Origin: CBDFKV01 sp965249035
Lineage (GTDB): Bacteria; Pseudomonadota; Gammaproteobacteria; Arenicellales; Poriferihabitantaceae
NCBI GenBank assembly: GCA_965249035.1
Contig: CBDFKV010000007.1
Coordinates: 1,240,001 to 1,304,000 of the forward strand
Length of the DNA stretch: 64,000 nt
Direction: 5' to 3'
Position 1 is the first letter of the stretch; each line of letters starts with the position of its first letter. The notes beneath the pieces were generated by a model. The model had not been told where the DNA came from. It saw only the letters and a list, made by a program, of their open reading frames with translations, and ran no database searches. Position numbers and translations under genes: made by a program. This document shows, in pieces, positions 25,462 through 34,908 of the stretch.

Positions 25462-26540
25462 CGCAACTTCAAGGTCGCCAGACCGATCATGACCAAGATA
25501 AAGCTGATGATCCAAAACCGTACAATGACGCGTGGCTCTGGCCAGCCTTTCAGTTCAAAGTGATGGTGCAACGGCGCCATTCTAAAAATCCGTCGGCCTA
25601 ATAGCTTAAATGAGGCCACCTGCAAAATGACTGACAGCGTTTCGACCACGAACAAGCCGCCCATGATGATCAGCACAATTTCCTGACGAACGATCACGGC
25701 CACTACGCCGATCGCAGCACCTAGCGACAATGCGCCGATATCGCCCATAAACACTTGTGCCGGGTAGGCGTTAAACCATAAGAATCCGAGACCGGCCCCC
25801 ATCAAAGCTGCGCAAAAAATCAGCATTTCGCCGGTACCCGCAATATAGGGAATGTTTAGATATTCTGAATAAATCGTGTTACCAGACACATAGGAAAAAA
25901 TGCCTAAACCACCCGCCACCATCACCACCGGCAAGATCGCAAGGCCATCAAGTCCGTCGGTCAAATTAACCGCGTTAGATGTGCCCACTACCACCAACCA
26001 AGCCAATGGAATGAATAACCAGCCCAAGTACCAACCCACATCTTTAAACAAGGGCACGATAAAAGTCAGCTCTGCCTCACTGGCATGGCTAAGGTAGAGA
26101 AAGTAAACCGCCACAAAACCAGCAACGGCCTGCGCGATAATTTTCGCCTTCGCGCCCATGCCTTTAGGATTTTTGTCAACCAGCTTACGATAGTCATCAA
26201 CCCATCCAATCACGCCAAAGCTGATGGTCACAAACAGCGTCACCCAAATAAACCGATTGCTTAAATCAGCCCATAATAAGGTCGCCACCACCACCGAAAA
26301 CAAGATCAACGCACCACCCATGGTAGGCGTACCCATTTTCTTGAAGTGGGTTTCAGGGCCATCATCACGAACGGTTTGGCCGATTTGATACTGGCTAAGC
26401 TTACGTATCATCCAAGGCCCAAACGTGAAGGACAGGCCAAGTGCGGTTAACACACTCATGATCGAGCGAAAAGTGATGTATTGGAAAACGCTGAGCGCGC
26501 TCCAGTGTTCAGACAGCACTCCAAATAGCCAAGTCAGCAT
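25458..26540 (-). CDS. mraY: Phospho-MurNAc-pentapeptide transferase MraY
   Basis: Integral membrane enzyme that makes lipid I on undecaprenyl phosphate. 360 residues, about ten helices. The TPTMGGALILFSVVVATLLW segment, the aspartate pair in WVDDYRKLVDKNPKGM, NLTDGLDGLAILPV and PLHHHFELKGWPEPRV are the diagnostic motifs. Overlaps murF by 7 nt and murD by 4 nt. Confidence 0.97.
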   Translation of the reverse strand: MLTWLFGVLSEHWSALSVFQYITFRSIMSVLTALGLSFTFGPWMIRKLSQYQIGQTVRDDGPETHFKKMGTPTMGGALILFSVVVATLLWADLSNRFIWVTLFVTISFGVIGWVDDYRKLVDKNPKGMGAKAKIIAQAVAGFVAVYFLYLSHASEAELTFIVPLFKDVGWYLGWLFIPLAWLVVVGTSNAVNLTDGLDGLAILPVVMVAGGLGIFSYVSGNTIYSEYLNIPYIAGTGEMLIFCAALMGAGLGFLWFNAYPAQVFMGDIGALSLGAAIGVVAVIVRQEIVLIIMGGLFVVETLSVILQVASFKLLGRRIFRMAPLHHHFELKGWPEPRVIVRFWIISFILVMIGLATLKLR

Positions 26541-27895
26541 AATGTAGCTCCCTTACTGGCGCTCAGCCCATCAATAACGCGTTCCATGCCTGCCGAGCGT
26601 GAACCTTTGACCAACACCACTGAACTTGAATCGAGGCGATGGTGTAAATAGGCTATCGCCGAGTCGGTATCTTCTTGAAAACGACCGAACGCAGCCTGCC
26701 CCAAATAATCTCTAGCGTCTCCACCAACAGCAATCAATTCGTCAAGCGCTAGCTCTCTCGCCAGCTCACCGATCGCCGCATGCGCGCTACGACTCTGTTT
26801 ACCCAACTCAGCCATCGCACCCAATACAGCGATTCGTTCACCGGGTTGCGCTGCTAACACCCGCAAGGCGGCGCTCATAGAAGCAGGGTTTGCGTTGTAG
26901 CTGTCATCGATCAATGTGGCGCCATGGAGGCCCGCCAACGTTGTTAAACGACCGGAAACTGGCTGCGCTTTAGCTAAGCCGTCGGCAATCACCTCGATTG
27001 AAATGCCAGCTGCATGCGCACAAGCAGCGGCCGCCAGCGCATTGAGAATATTGTGATCACCTAGAAAGTTAAGGCTAACCTCGGCGGACTGGACACCAAT
27101 TTGTAGTAAAAAACGGGTTTGTGCGCTTCGCTGGATAGCTGATGCTGAAACCATCGATTGCTTATCCAGCCCAAACGTAACAACGTGGCGCTTGCCCGCT
27201 TTTAGCTGCCAATCGGCGCAATACGCATCATCGGCATTCAACACCACAGTGCCACTTTTAGGTACGCCCTCAATGATTTCAGCTTTGGCCTCAGCAACGC
27301 CTTGCACATCTGTTAAGCCTTCAAGGTGAGCCGCCGCTGCGTTGTTAATCAGCGCAATAGTTGGCTGGGCTATCGCAGTTAAGGTGCGCAACTCACCTGG
27401 GTGATTCATCCCCATTTCGATTACTGCGGATTGATGGCCTTGACGCAATTTCAGTAAGGTCAGCGGTACGCCCCATTGATTGTTAAAACTGCCCTCAGGC
27501 GCAATCCCGGGCAACGCCAACTCGGTAATCGCTCGCAACATCGCCGAAACCGTGGTTTTGCCATTGCTGCCGGTGATGCCAATGACGGGGATATCAAATC
27601 GCTGGCGCCAATGCTTGGCTAACGCACCCAAAGCCAGGGTCGTGTCGGCAACCATAACGCTGTGCTCAGACGCGGCATCCGCATTGTCCACCACCGTCGC
27701 CACGGCACCTGCTGCGCTGGCAGATTCAACGTATCGGTGGCCATCTTGCTGATCTCCCCTAATCGCGAAAAATAAATCGCCTTGCTGCACTCGACGCGAA
27801 TCAATCGTAACGCCAGATAAACAGATATCTTCGTCCTGTGGCTGGCCTATTAAATAGCCCTGCATGACTTGATTGGCTTCAACCAGACTCATCAT
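26534..27895 (-). CDS. murF: UDP-MurNAc-tripeptide--D-Ala-D-Ala ligase
   Basis: Completes the pentapeptide. 453 residues. P-loop VIGITGSNGKTTVSAMLRAI, then MGMNHPGELRTL, NNAAAAHLEGLTDVQGVAEA, and the C-terminal DDSYNANPASMSAALRVL with LGAMAELG. D-Ala-D-Ala must come from a ddl gene elsewhere because none lies in this cluster. Start overlaps the murE stop by 4 nt. Confidence 0.97.
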   Translation of the reverse strand: MMSLVEANQVMQGYLIGQPQDEDICLSGVTIDSRRVQQGDLFFAIRGDQQDGHRYVESASAAGAVATVVDNADAASEHSVMVADTTLALGALAKHWRQRFDIPVIGITGSNGKTTVSAMLRAITELALPGIAPEGSFNNQWGVPLTLLKLRQGHQSAVIEMGMNHPGELRTLTAIAQPTIALINNAAAAHLEGLTDVQGVAEAKAEIIEGVPKSGTVVLNADDAYCADWQLKAGKRHVVTFGLDKQSMVSASAIQRSAQTRFLLQIGVQSAEVSLNFLGDHNILNALAAAACAHAAGISIEVIADGLAKAQPVSGRLTTLAGLHGATLIDDSYNANPASMSAALRVLAAQPGERIAVLGAMAELGKQSRSAHAAIGELARELALDELIAVGGDARDYLGQAAFGRFQEDTDSAIAYLHHRLDSSSVVLVKGSRSAGMERVIDGLSASKGATLC

Positions 27896-29361
27896 GCGGC
27901 ACGCGCCTCCAGCGCTAAACGTGCTTCTTGACGATCATCGAACGCGACCACGCGTTCTGCATAGACTTGCTCGGTTTCGTGGCCTTTACCCGCGATCAGC
28001 ACCCAATCCTTCACCGCTGCTTCACGCACCGCGGTGCGAATGGCCTCGTGCCGGTCATGGATTACGCGAACGGGTTGTTTTAGGCCCGCCTGAATATCAG
28101 CAACGATAGCTTCGGGTTGCTCGCCGCGCGGATTATCATCGGTCAGTAATACACTATCTGCCAAACGAACCGCTGCCTTAGCCATCAATGGCCGTTTGGC
28201 ACGATCTCGATCACCGCCACAACCGAAAACGACGGTCAGCAACCCGTCACAATGTGGTCGCAGTGATTGCAGCGCTTTTGCTAACGCGTCGGGGGTATGC
28301 GCATAGTCAACGATTACCACTGGTTGATTGACCGCAGCAGAAATCCGCTCAAGCCGCCCTGCCGGTGCACGACAAGTCGCCAAGGCAGGCGCGATTGAAT
28401 CAAGCTCATAACCCATCTCTGATAATAAAGCAGCTACTGCCAGCAAGTTCTCGACATTGATTTCACCCATCAACGCGGTGGTCACCTGTTTTTGCTTCTT
28501 TCGTAGTTGCAAGTCGAATCGCATACCTGACGTATCGGCTTTGATCTTGACCGCTTTGATCTCACCTTTTCGCAAACCAAAGCCAAGCGACTTTTGCGCT
28601 GACAATCGTTTTAACAGCTTGCTACCAAACGTATCATCGGCATTGATAATGCGGGCTTTCAGGCTGGGCATGGTGAACAGCTTTGCCTTGGCTTCACCAT
28701 AAGCGGCCATGCTGCCGTGATAGTCCAAGTGATCCTGACTTAAGTTGGTAAATACTGCGTAATCGAACGCTACCGCGCTAACCCGACCTTGGTCTAAGCC
28801 GTGCGACGAGACTTCCATGCAGACTGCATCAAACCCTTGACCGCGCAATTCATCCAGTTGTGCCTGAACACCGATGGGGTCTGGCGTGGTTAATGTTGAC
28901 TTGCGTAGTTGGCTGGGCGCGCCATAGCCCGTAGTACCAATCACAGCGGCTTCTACGCCCAACACCTTCAATGCCTGTGCCGCAAAAAAGGCGCAGCTGG
29001 TTTTGGCGTTAGTGCCGGTAAAGCCGATAACGCATAATCGTTGCGAAGGGGCTTGATAGAATCGTGCTGCGATCGCACTCATTTGGTCGCGCAGCTGGTC
29101 GATGTAGAGTAACGGTACCGCCCAACTACCCTGCATTGGTCCTGCCGCACTATCCAGCGCTATGGCTACCGCCCCATTGGCAATCGCCTGATCAATATAA
29201 TCTCGACCGTCCGCTAATTCGCCTTTCACGGCCAGAAACAAGAAGCCTTTGCAGATGTGACGGCTGTCCAGCGATAGGCCCGACACGGTGCAATCATCTT
29301 TGGGTGAGACGCTTAGCCAAGGTTTTACTAGGTCCGACAAGGGCATCGCTATTTTGCTCAT
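27892..29361 (-). CDS. murE: UDP-MurNAc-dipeptide--diaminopimelate ligase
   Basis: Adds the third stem residue. 489 residues. DDNPRGEQP carries the DNPR signature of meso-diaminopimelate-specific enzymes, as expected in Gram-negatives. The ATP loop reads GFTGTNAKTSCAFFAAQ where most MurE have GTNGKTT, a Gly-to-Ala and Thr-to-Ser departure. EVSSHGLDQGRV, FTNLSQDHLDYHGSM and VDYAHTPDALAKAL are normal. Overlaps ftsI by 4 nt. Confidence 0.96.
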   Translation of the reverse strand: MSKIAMPLSDLVKPWLSVSPKDDCTVSGLSLDSRHICKGFLFLAVKGELADGRDYIDQAIANGAVAIALDSAAGPMQGSWAVPLLYIDQLRDQMSAIAARFYQAPSQRLCVIGFTGTNAKTSCAFFAAQALKVLGVEAAVIGTTGYGAPSQLRKSTLTTPDPIGVQAQLDELRGQGFDAVCMEVSSHGLDQGRVSAVAFDYAVFTNLSQDHLDYHGSMAAYGEAKAKLFTMPSLKARIINADDTFGSKLLKRLSAQKSLGFGLRKGEIKAVKIKADTSGMRFDLQLRKKQKQVTTALMGEINVENLLAVAALLSEMGYELDSIAPALATCRAPAGRLERISAAVNQPVVIVDYAHTPDALAKALQSLRPHCDGLLTVVFGCGGDRDRAKRPLMAKAAVRLADSVLLTDDNPRGEQPEAIVADIQAGLKQPVRVIHDRHEAIRTAVREAAVKDWVLIAGKGHETEQVYAERVVAFDDRQEARLALEARAA

Positions 29362-31106
29362 GTCCCAGCCCCGTTAGTGATTCTGCTTTGCACCACCTTG
29401 GTTTCGTGGCCATCGGTATCAACAATAATCGGCGCATCAGGCGCAACATTGTAGAGGCGTAGCGCATCTTTCATTAGGCGCGCAAACACCGGTGCTGCGA
29501 TACTGCCGCCGTAGTAGACTTTGCCACGCGGATCATCGACGGTCACCGCCATGACAAATTCTGGTTTACTCATGGGCGCCATTCCGACAAAAGAAGAGAT
29601 ATAACGCCGATCAGCGTATTTGCCATTGATCACTTTGCGAGTAGTACCGGTTTTTCCTCCGATTCGATAGCGATCAATCATCGCCCGCCGCGCAGTTCCC
29701 TCAGTGCTAACTACCCCTTCAAGCATGGCTTGAACCGATTTAGCGGTGGTCTTACTAAACACACGCTCACCTTTTGGTGCCACTTCCAGTTTATTGAGCG
29801 TCAGTGGCAAGAGTCGACCATCAGTTGCAAACACCGTATAGGCTCGCGCGACTTGCAGTGTGGTGGCACTTAAACCATAACCGTAAGATTGAGTCACATA
29901 GTCAATTAAGCGGTTACGTTGATCCAAACGCCCTGTCACCTCACCAAGGAATCCACCATTTTTGCTGCCGAAGCCAACTGCCTTTAGGTTTCGATAGATA
30001 TCTTCAGGCTGAAATTCCATCGCAATTAGCGCCGCACCGATATTGCTCGACATGGTCACAACTTCTGAAACCGTAATAATGCCATGCGGCTTGGTATCGC
30101 TGATCCTGCCACCGCGGATTCGAAGCGGCTTGTCACCGGTATCAATTTTCGAGCTGGGACTGAATCGCCCACTTTCCAGAGCCATCGCAATCGTAAAGGG
30201 CTTTACGGTTGAACCTGGCTCATGGAAATCCGCCACGGCTCGATTACGAAAACGATCTGGCACCAAGCTACTGCGATCATTCGGATTAAACTGCGGCGAA
30301 CCAGCCATGGCCAAGACTTCACCGGTCGGCACATAAACCAGCACAACGCTACCACCGGCAGCATCATGCTTACGAATCGCTTCTTCAAGATAGCCGCTGG
30401 CCAAATACTGCAAGCGTGCGTCCAAACTCAGCGTTACTGCCTTACCATCAACTGAGGGAGCCAACTGCTCGACGTACTCAACAAAGCGGCCCTTGCTGTC
30501 GCGATGCACTACTTTACGACCCTTGACGCCGAGCATGTCAGCATTCAAGGCTTTTTCAACGCCTTCCTGCCCAGCCTCGTCAATATTGGCAAAACCTACT
30601 ACATGACCAGCCGCGGGGCCAAGAGGGTAAAAGCGTTTATAGCCACGTTCTCGATGCAAGCCTTTGATATCCGCAGTCACCGCTCGTTGCGCTATGGCTG
30701 GGTCAATTTGCTTCTGAACCGGCATATATTCGCTTTTGTAACCACGCGCTTTATGTGTATTACAGTCGCGCTCTAGCCTGGAGACGCTAACGCCGAGAAT
30801 ACTGGAAGTACGCGACCAAGAATCCTCGGCCGGGCAAAAAATTTTGGGTTCGGCCCAAACCGTATCAACTGGTGTGCTGACCGCTAACAAGCGACCATTA
30901 CGATCAACAATTGATCCTCGTACGGGTTCAATGTTAACGGTACGTACGTGCCGGGCATTCGCTTCAGCTCGTAAGCGGTCATGGCCGTTGGTCTCCAGCT
31001 TAACCAGCTGAACGCCGAGCAGAACAAAACCAACACCCACTGCACCCAGCATTATTTTTTGACGCACTAAAGAGCGGCTCAGCAGTTGTCGTTCTTGCCG
31101 ACTCAT
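29358..31106 (-). CDS. ftsI: Septal transpeptidase FtsI (PBP3)
   Basis: Class B penicillin-binding protein cross-linking septal peptidoglycan. 582 residues: one N-terminal membrane helix (residues 18-36), the dimerisation domain with RGSIVDRNGRLLAVSTP, and the transpeptidase domain. The catalytic STVK is at 299-302, the SSN motif in TMSSNIGAALIAME, and KTGT in IGGKTGTTRKVING. Sits between ftsL and murE with 4-nt overlaps at both ends. Confidence 0.97.
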   Translation of the reverse strand: MSRQERQLLSRSLVRQKIMLGAVGVGFVLLGVQLVKLETNGHDRLRAEANARHVRTVNIEPVRGSIVDRNGRLLAVSTPVDTVWAEPKIFCPAEDSWSRTSSILGVSVSRLERDCNTHKARGYKSEYMPVQKQIDPAIAQRAVTADIKGLHRERGYKRFYPLGPAAGHVVGFANIDEAGQEGVEKALNADMLGVKGRKVVHRDSKGRFVEYVEQLAPSVDGKAVTLSLDARLQYLASGYLEEAIRKHDAAGGSVVLVYVPTGEVLAMAGSPQFNPNDRSSLVPDRFRNRAVADFHEPGSTVKPFTIAMALESGRFSPSSKIDTGDKPLRIRGGRISDTKPHGIITVSEVVTMSSNIGAALIAMEFQPEDIYRNLKAVGFGSKNGGFLGEVTGRLDQRNRLIDYVTQSYGYGLSATTLQVARAYTVFATDGRLLPLTLNKLEVAPKGERVFSKTTAKSVQAMLEGVVSTEGTARRAMIDRYRIGGKTGTTRKVINGKYADRRYISSFVGMAPMSKPEFVMAVTVDDPRGKVYYGGSIAAPVFARLMKDALRLYNVAPDAPIIVDTDGHETKVVQSRITNGAGT

Positions 31107-31402
31107 GAGCCACCCTGATTACGTACAATGGTTTTGATGTCTTCGCCGATGGGTGGCTTCATCGACAACTTTTGACGGGCATCCGATTCAATATTATGTT
31201 CCAGACGCCAGGTCGAACGCTCTGCCATCCATTGCTGCCACTCAATGGTTAAGTCATCTCGTTCTACCTGCAGACGCTGCACCTGATAAAACTCGACCCG
31301 ATTTAATTGGCGCACCACCACAACCGACAAAGCGCTGGCAACCACCAGCGCGAATAAAATGACAGGGATACCGACATCGGTCCACAGCACTCGCCTAATC
31401 AT
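31103..31402 (-). CDS. ftsL: Cell division protein FtsL
   Basis: 99-residue bitopic protein: short cytoplasmic tail, one membrane helix near residues 10-29 (VGIPVILFALVVASALSVVV), then a periplasmic coiled coil with heptad-like spacing (FYQVQRLQVERDDLTIEWQQ). It bridges FtsB/FtsQ and FtsWI. Sequence is poorly conserved; identity rests on size, topology and position between rsmH and ftsI. Confidence 0.93.
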   Translation of the reverse strand: MIRRVLWTDVGIPVILFALVVASALSVVVVRQLNRVEFYQVQRLQVERDDLTIEWQQWMAERSTWRLEHNIESDARQKLSMKPPIGEDIKTIVRNQGGS

Positions 31403-32358
31403 CGCACCTTCTCCGCTATACGCATGATCGCAGAGCGTGAGCGCCGATTGGCGGTTAGCTCTGTTTGGCTTACCCGAATTGGCTTGCCGATCAATTTGAG
31501 TCGCGGCTGTATTGCGCTCGCAGGAATCGGCAAATCAGGTGGGTATGGATCACCCTTGGCTTCGCGCTGCATGAAGCGCTTGACCCGCCGATCTTCAAGT
31601 GAATGGAAACTGATAATCACCAAGCGACCGCCAGGTTTAAGTGCATCAAACGCATCCGGCAATACCGCATCCAATTCATCCAGCTCGCCATTGACCACAA
31701 TTCGAATAGCTTGGAACGAACGGGTCGCAGGGTGCTTGCCTTTTTCAAAAATCGGCACGGCATCACTAATTATCGTCGCCAGCTGCCTGGTGGTTTCAAT
31801 GGCTTGCTCAGCACGCGTTTCAATCACGGCTCTGGCAATCCGCCTGGCAAACTTCTCTTCGCCAAAGCGACGCAGCACTGATACCAGTTCATATTCATCT
31901 ACAGCGTCGAGCCACTCAGCTGCGGTCTCACCCGAGGTCGTATCCATACGCATATCCAGCGCACCATCGGTTTGAAAGCTAAAGCCACGCTCTGCTTCAT
32001 CTAACTGCGGCGAGGAAACGCCCAAGTCCAGCAGGATGCCATCGACTTGACCGAACAAACCGCGCGCCTCCAAAATGGATTTGAGATTTGAAAAAGACGC
32101 ATGAACAATGCTGACGCGCGAGTCATCGGCGTAGCTAAGGCGTGCTGCTTCGATTGCTTGCGGGTCACGATCCATTAGTAGTAGGTGTGCTCCAGCATTA
32201 AGCTGACTCGCCAGCTCGCGCGCATGCCCACCGCGACCAAAAGTGCCATCAACGTAGGTGCCATCGATTTTGACATTGAGCGCCTTGATCGCTTCATGCA
32301 ACAAGACGGTGGTATGCGATGGCAACGGCTGGCTAGCAGATGCCGTGTCACAGGCCAT
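31399..32358 (-). CDS. rsmH: 16S rRNA (cytosine1402-N4)-methyltransferase
   Basis: Methylates N4 of C1402 in the ribosomal P site. 319 residues from ATG 32358 (a GTG just before it is also in frame); the ATG overlaps the mraZ stop as TGATG. HTTVLLHEAIKAL, the SAM loop YVDGTFGRGGHARELASQL, LLDLGVSSPQLDEAERGFSF and VIISFHSLEDRRVKRFM are the family motifs. Confidence 0.97.
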   Translation of the reverse strand: MACDTASASQPLPSHTTVLLHEAIKALNVKIDGTYVDGTFGRGGHARELASQLNAGAHLLLMDRDPQAIEAARLSYADDSRVSIVHASFSNLKSILEARGLFGQVDGILLDLGVSSPQLDEAERGFSFQTDGALDMRMDTTSGETAAEWLDAVDEYELVSVLRRFGEEKFARRIARAVIETRAEQAIETTRQLATIISDAVPIFEKGKHPATRSFQAIRIVVNGELDELDAVLPDAFDALKPGGRLVIISFHSLEDRRVKRFMQREAKGDPYPPDLPIPASAIQPRLKLIGKPIRVSQTELTANRRSRSAIMRIAEKVR

Positions 32359-32828
32359 CACAGCATCAAATCCTTTTGGTCTTCAGGTAGCCAACTATTG
32401 TCATACCAATCCATGTTATCGAAGTCTTCCTTGCCACTACCCCAATTGGCTTTTGGCCAGATTTCATATTTATTGCCTGCGCCAACCAGCATTACTTCGT
32501 TGGTGCCGCGTAATTCCTCACGCAGTATTTTTGGAATCAAAATCCGCCCCGTACTCTCATCCATTGACACTTCATTCGCGTTACCGAGCACGTAACGTTT
32601 TAGCAATTGCGCTTGGCGATTAAAGGTCGGTAAATCGGCAATCTTCTTTTCAGTGATCTCCCACTCAGGCAAGGGGAACAGCCATAAGCAACGATCTGTC
32701 GGGCTGGAGTTGCTAATCGTCATCACCATCTGGCTCCCACCGTACGCCTTAACGGCATCACGCATGCGCATGGGTAGCGCAAAACGCCCCTTGCCATCCA
32801 ATTTCAGTGATTCAGAACCCCGCAACAC
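32358..32828 (-). CDS. mraZ: Transcriptional regulator MraZ
   Basis: AbrB-like DNA-binding protein that represses the dcw cluster from its own promoter. Start taken at GTG 32828, giving VLRGSESLKLDGKGRFALPM, which aligns with the usual M-F-R-G beginning; a TTG at 32843 is in frame, and GGAG lies 9 nt upstream of the GTG. 156 residues; two MraZ repeats, the second with STGRILIPKILREE. Confidence 0.95.
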   Translation of the reverse strand: MLRGSESLKLDGKGRFALPMRMRDAVKAYGGSQMVMTISNSSPTDRCLWLFPLPEWEITEKKIADLPTFNRQAQLLKRYVLGNANEVSMDESTGRILIPKILREELRGTNEVMLVGAGNKYEIWPKANWGSGKEDFDNMDWYDNSWLPEDQKDLML

Positions 32829-32881
32829 GATCGTTATCTCCAATCCTTACCAAAATACTACACAAAACGACACTTATACTG

Positions 32882-32910
32882 ATGATAGATATCCACCAGC
32901 AATAAGTCAA
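32882..32910 (-). promoter_or_regulatory. Likely dcw cluster promoter
   Basis: On the minus strand, TTGACT (32910-32905) and TATCAT (32887-32882) are 17 bp apart, a good sigma70 match, about 55 nt upstream of mraZ. Between promoter and gene, TGGTA-AGGAT-TGGAG has TGG repeats at 10-bp spacing, resembling MraZ-binding repeats; that part is tentative. Confidence 0.6.
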
Positions 32911-33020
32911 GTGTTTTCAAGGAGATACGACTGGAATTAAATCAAAACAAGCATAAAAATAGCCTGTTTCAAATCAGTCACATAGAGAGCACATTAAATG
33001 CATTCTATGAAGAAATATAA

Positions 33021-33441
33021 GCAAGTCGGTCTGTAAGCCGGGTTCTGTATGACAAAAGAATGACTCATAAGAATCACCCCTTGCCACCAGCGATCATTCA
33101 TCTGGGATCAGCGTCACCGCTCACCTCAAGCAACCTACCCGAAACCAGTATGGGCCACACTTTGTTGTCAGCCCAATCAATGACCAGACTGCAACCGGGT
33201 TTCCTATTTGGTCTTGCTCCGAGTGGGGTTTACCCTGCCACGCCTGTTGCCAGTCGCGCGGTGCGCTCTTACCGCACCTTTTCACCCTTACCATACGATC
33301 AAGACCGCAGGCGGTATATTTTCTGTGGCACTTGCCATCGGCTTACGCCGCCCAGACGTTATCTGGCACTCTGCCCTTTGGAGCCCGGACTTTCCTCCCT
33401 GCTCGTTTAAAAAAAGCAGCGCGATCGCCCAACCAACTTGC
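33021..33441 (-). ncRNA. rnpB: RNase P RNA
   Basis: Catalytic RNA that trims tRNA 5' leaders. On the minus strand the 5' side has GAGGAAAGTCCGGGCTCC, the middle has GGTAAGGGTGAAAAGGTGCGG and GTAAACCCCACTCGGAGCAA, and the 3' side has ACAGAACCCGGCTTACAGAC, all hallmarks of bacterial type A. The P1 helix is a 9-bp pairing of GCAAGTTGG with CCGACTTGC at the two ends. It lies directly upstream of mraZ on the same strand. Confidence 0.96.
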
Positions 33442-33551
33442 CCTCTAAAGCTACGCCAACTGCCTAAAAAAAACAAGCCCACCGATTCACTTATTACGTT
33501 CGCTTTCCCGCATAGTGGCGATACCGAGCTAAACACCTTGAGCTCAGGCAC

Positions 33552-33575
33552 AAAAAAGCCCCGCCGAAGCGGGGC
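33552..33575 (-). terminator. Rho-independent terminator after yceI-like gene
   Basis: Perfect minus-strand hairpin GCCCCGC-TTCG-GCGGGGC followed by six T. It separates the cytochrome b561/YceI transcript from rnpB. Confidence 0.9.
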
Positions 33576-33656
33576 AAGGTACTGCTCTCTTTTGTACTAT
33601 GCCCGTTCGTTTTGTGCTTACTTCAAACGCGCAAAAACCGTTAAAAACCAGCGCTG

Positions 33657-34238
33657 CTATTGTTGAACCCCTTCTATTTCCAGATTCAAATAAACCGTTT
33701 CTGAGGTTGGACCGAGGTTTTTAGTTTCCCCAAAATCTTTCAGCTGGAACTCAGCTGAGCCTGAAAATCCTGCACGATAACCACCCCAAGGATCTTTACC
33801 TTCACCAATTTTGCTAACTGCAATATCCAGCGGCTTAGTCACTCCCATCAAGGTAAAATCACCCGCAAGCGTGCCGCTACCATCACCATTATCCGTATAG
33901 CCCGTGCTGGTAAAACTTGCGCCTGGGTGCTTATCAACCTTCAGGAAATCGTCACTACGCAAATGCTTATCGCGCTCAGCGTGATTGGTATCGATGCTAG
34001 CCGTATCAATCGTGACTGATACCTGGGTTGCTTCCGGCTTGGCTTCGTCATAGGAAAAATCACCGCTAAACGTATCAAAGCGACCTCTGACCCAGCTATA
34101 GCCTAGATGGCTAACGCGAAAATTGATCGATGCATGCGCACCTTTGGTATCGATTCCATAATCCGCCGCCATGACTGCTGACGGCCCAATAACCGTACCC
34201 GCTACCAGCAAATAACTAACACTTTTTATCATATTCAT
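33657..34238 (-). CDS. YceI family periplasmic protein
   Basis: 193 residues with a signal peptide ending VMAA. The mature part shows the YceI lipocalin-like pattern: YGIDTKGAHASINFRVSHLG, FSGDFSYDE, HLRSDDFLKVDKHPGASFTS and GDFTLMGVTKPLDI. Members bind isoprenoid quinones or similar lipids. It begins 3 nt after a cytochrome b561 gene, a frequent pair, suggesting a shared role in quinone or redox handling at the inner membrane. Confidence 0.92.
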   Translation of the reverse strand: MNMIKSVSYLLVAGTVIGPSAVMAADYGIDTKGAHASINFRVSHLGYSWVRGRFDTFSGDFSYDEAKPEATQVSVTIDTASIDTNHAERDKHLRSDDFLKVDKHPGASFTSTGYTDNGDGSGTLAGDFTLMGVTKPLDIAVSKIGEGKDPWGGYRAGFSGSAEFQLKDFGETKNLGPTSETVYLNLEIEGVQQ

Positions 34239-34241
34239 TTT

Positions 34242-34790
34242 TCATCTCCGAGCCTTGCCGAGCATTCGGTTCAGCGTTTCGTCTTTATCAATAAAATGGT
34301 GCTTCAACGCTGCAAGCGCGTGAATCACGGTAATAACAATCAGCGACATGGTTACAAACTCATGGATAGCACCAGCCACGTCTTCCTGGTGATCCACCAA
34401 AGGTGGTAGGGCTGGCACTTCAAACCAGCCAAAAAATTCAATGCCACGCCCATCTGCAGTCGAAATCAGATAGCCTGAAATAAACACTAGCGGCATCAAA
34501 ACATACAGCAAACCATGCGCTACTTTGGCTGCCCACTCCAATAGCGGTGGTTGTGACATCGGGTCAGGTTGCTTAACCAGCAGACGCCAAGCTACCCGAA
34601 CAACATACAAAGCCGCTAGAAGCAAGCCAATACTCTTATGCCAGTCGGGCACAATGCGATAATTAGGGTCGTAATAGCCAAGCGATTCAATATACAAACC
34701 TAAGGGAAACATCACCAAAACCCCCAATGCCATCAGCCAGTGCAAGGCCATACTCCCCAGGCCGTAGGTGTTGGAGCTATTGCCTATCAT
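34242..34790 (-). CDS. Cytochrome b561 family protein
   Basis: Four-helix di-heme b membrane protein. I chose ATG 34790 because it puts YGLGSMALHWLMALGVLVMF at the usual distance from the N-terminus (182 aa); ATGs at 34814 and 34844 also lie in frame. Candidate heme-ligand histidines are in MALHWLM, DWHKSIGLLL, KVAHGLLYVL and VIHALAALKHH. It likely moves electrons between quinol and periplasmic acceptors. It forms an operon with the YceI-like gene and is divergent from a LysR regulator. Confidence 0.88.
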   Translation of the reverse strand: MIGNSSNTYGLGSMALHWLMALGVLVMFPLGLYIESLGYYDPNYRIVPDWHKSIGLLLAALYVVRVAWRLLVKQPDPMSQPPLLEWAAKVAHGLLYVLMPLVFISGYLISTADGRGIEFFGWFEVPALPPLVDHQEDVAGAIHEFVTMSLIVITVIHALAALKHHFIDKDETLNRMLGKARR

Positions 34791-34908
34791 GTATTTGGGT
34801 GTGCGATTTACCATCTTTGAGTCAACTATCAGACGAAAGTTCATATTCAGTAGGCATACGTTAGCTTGCGGGTTAATATAATGCTAATGCATATTTCCAA
34901 TACCTATC

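Noticed and set aside
26000..26200. Long antisense ORFs throughout the dcw cluster
   Set aside because: They are shadows of highly conserved mur/fts genes on the minus strand.
33060..33666. Overlapping plus-strand ORFs of 116 and 152 codons
   Set aside because: They lie across the RNase P RNA and its spacer on the other strand; the conserved RNA motifs explain the sequence.
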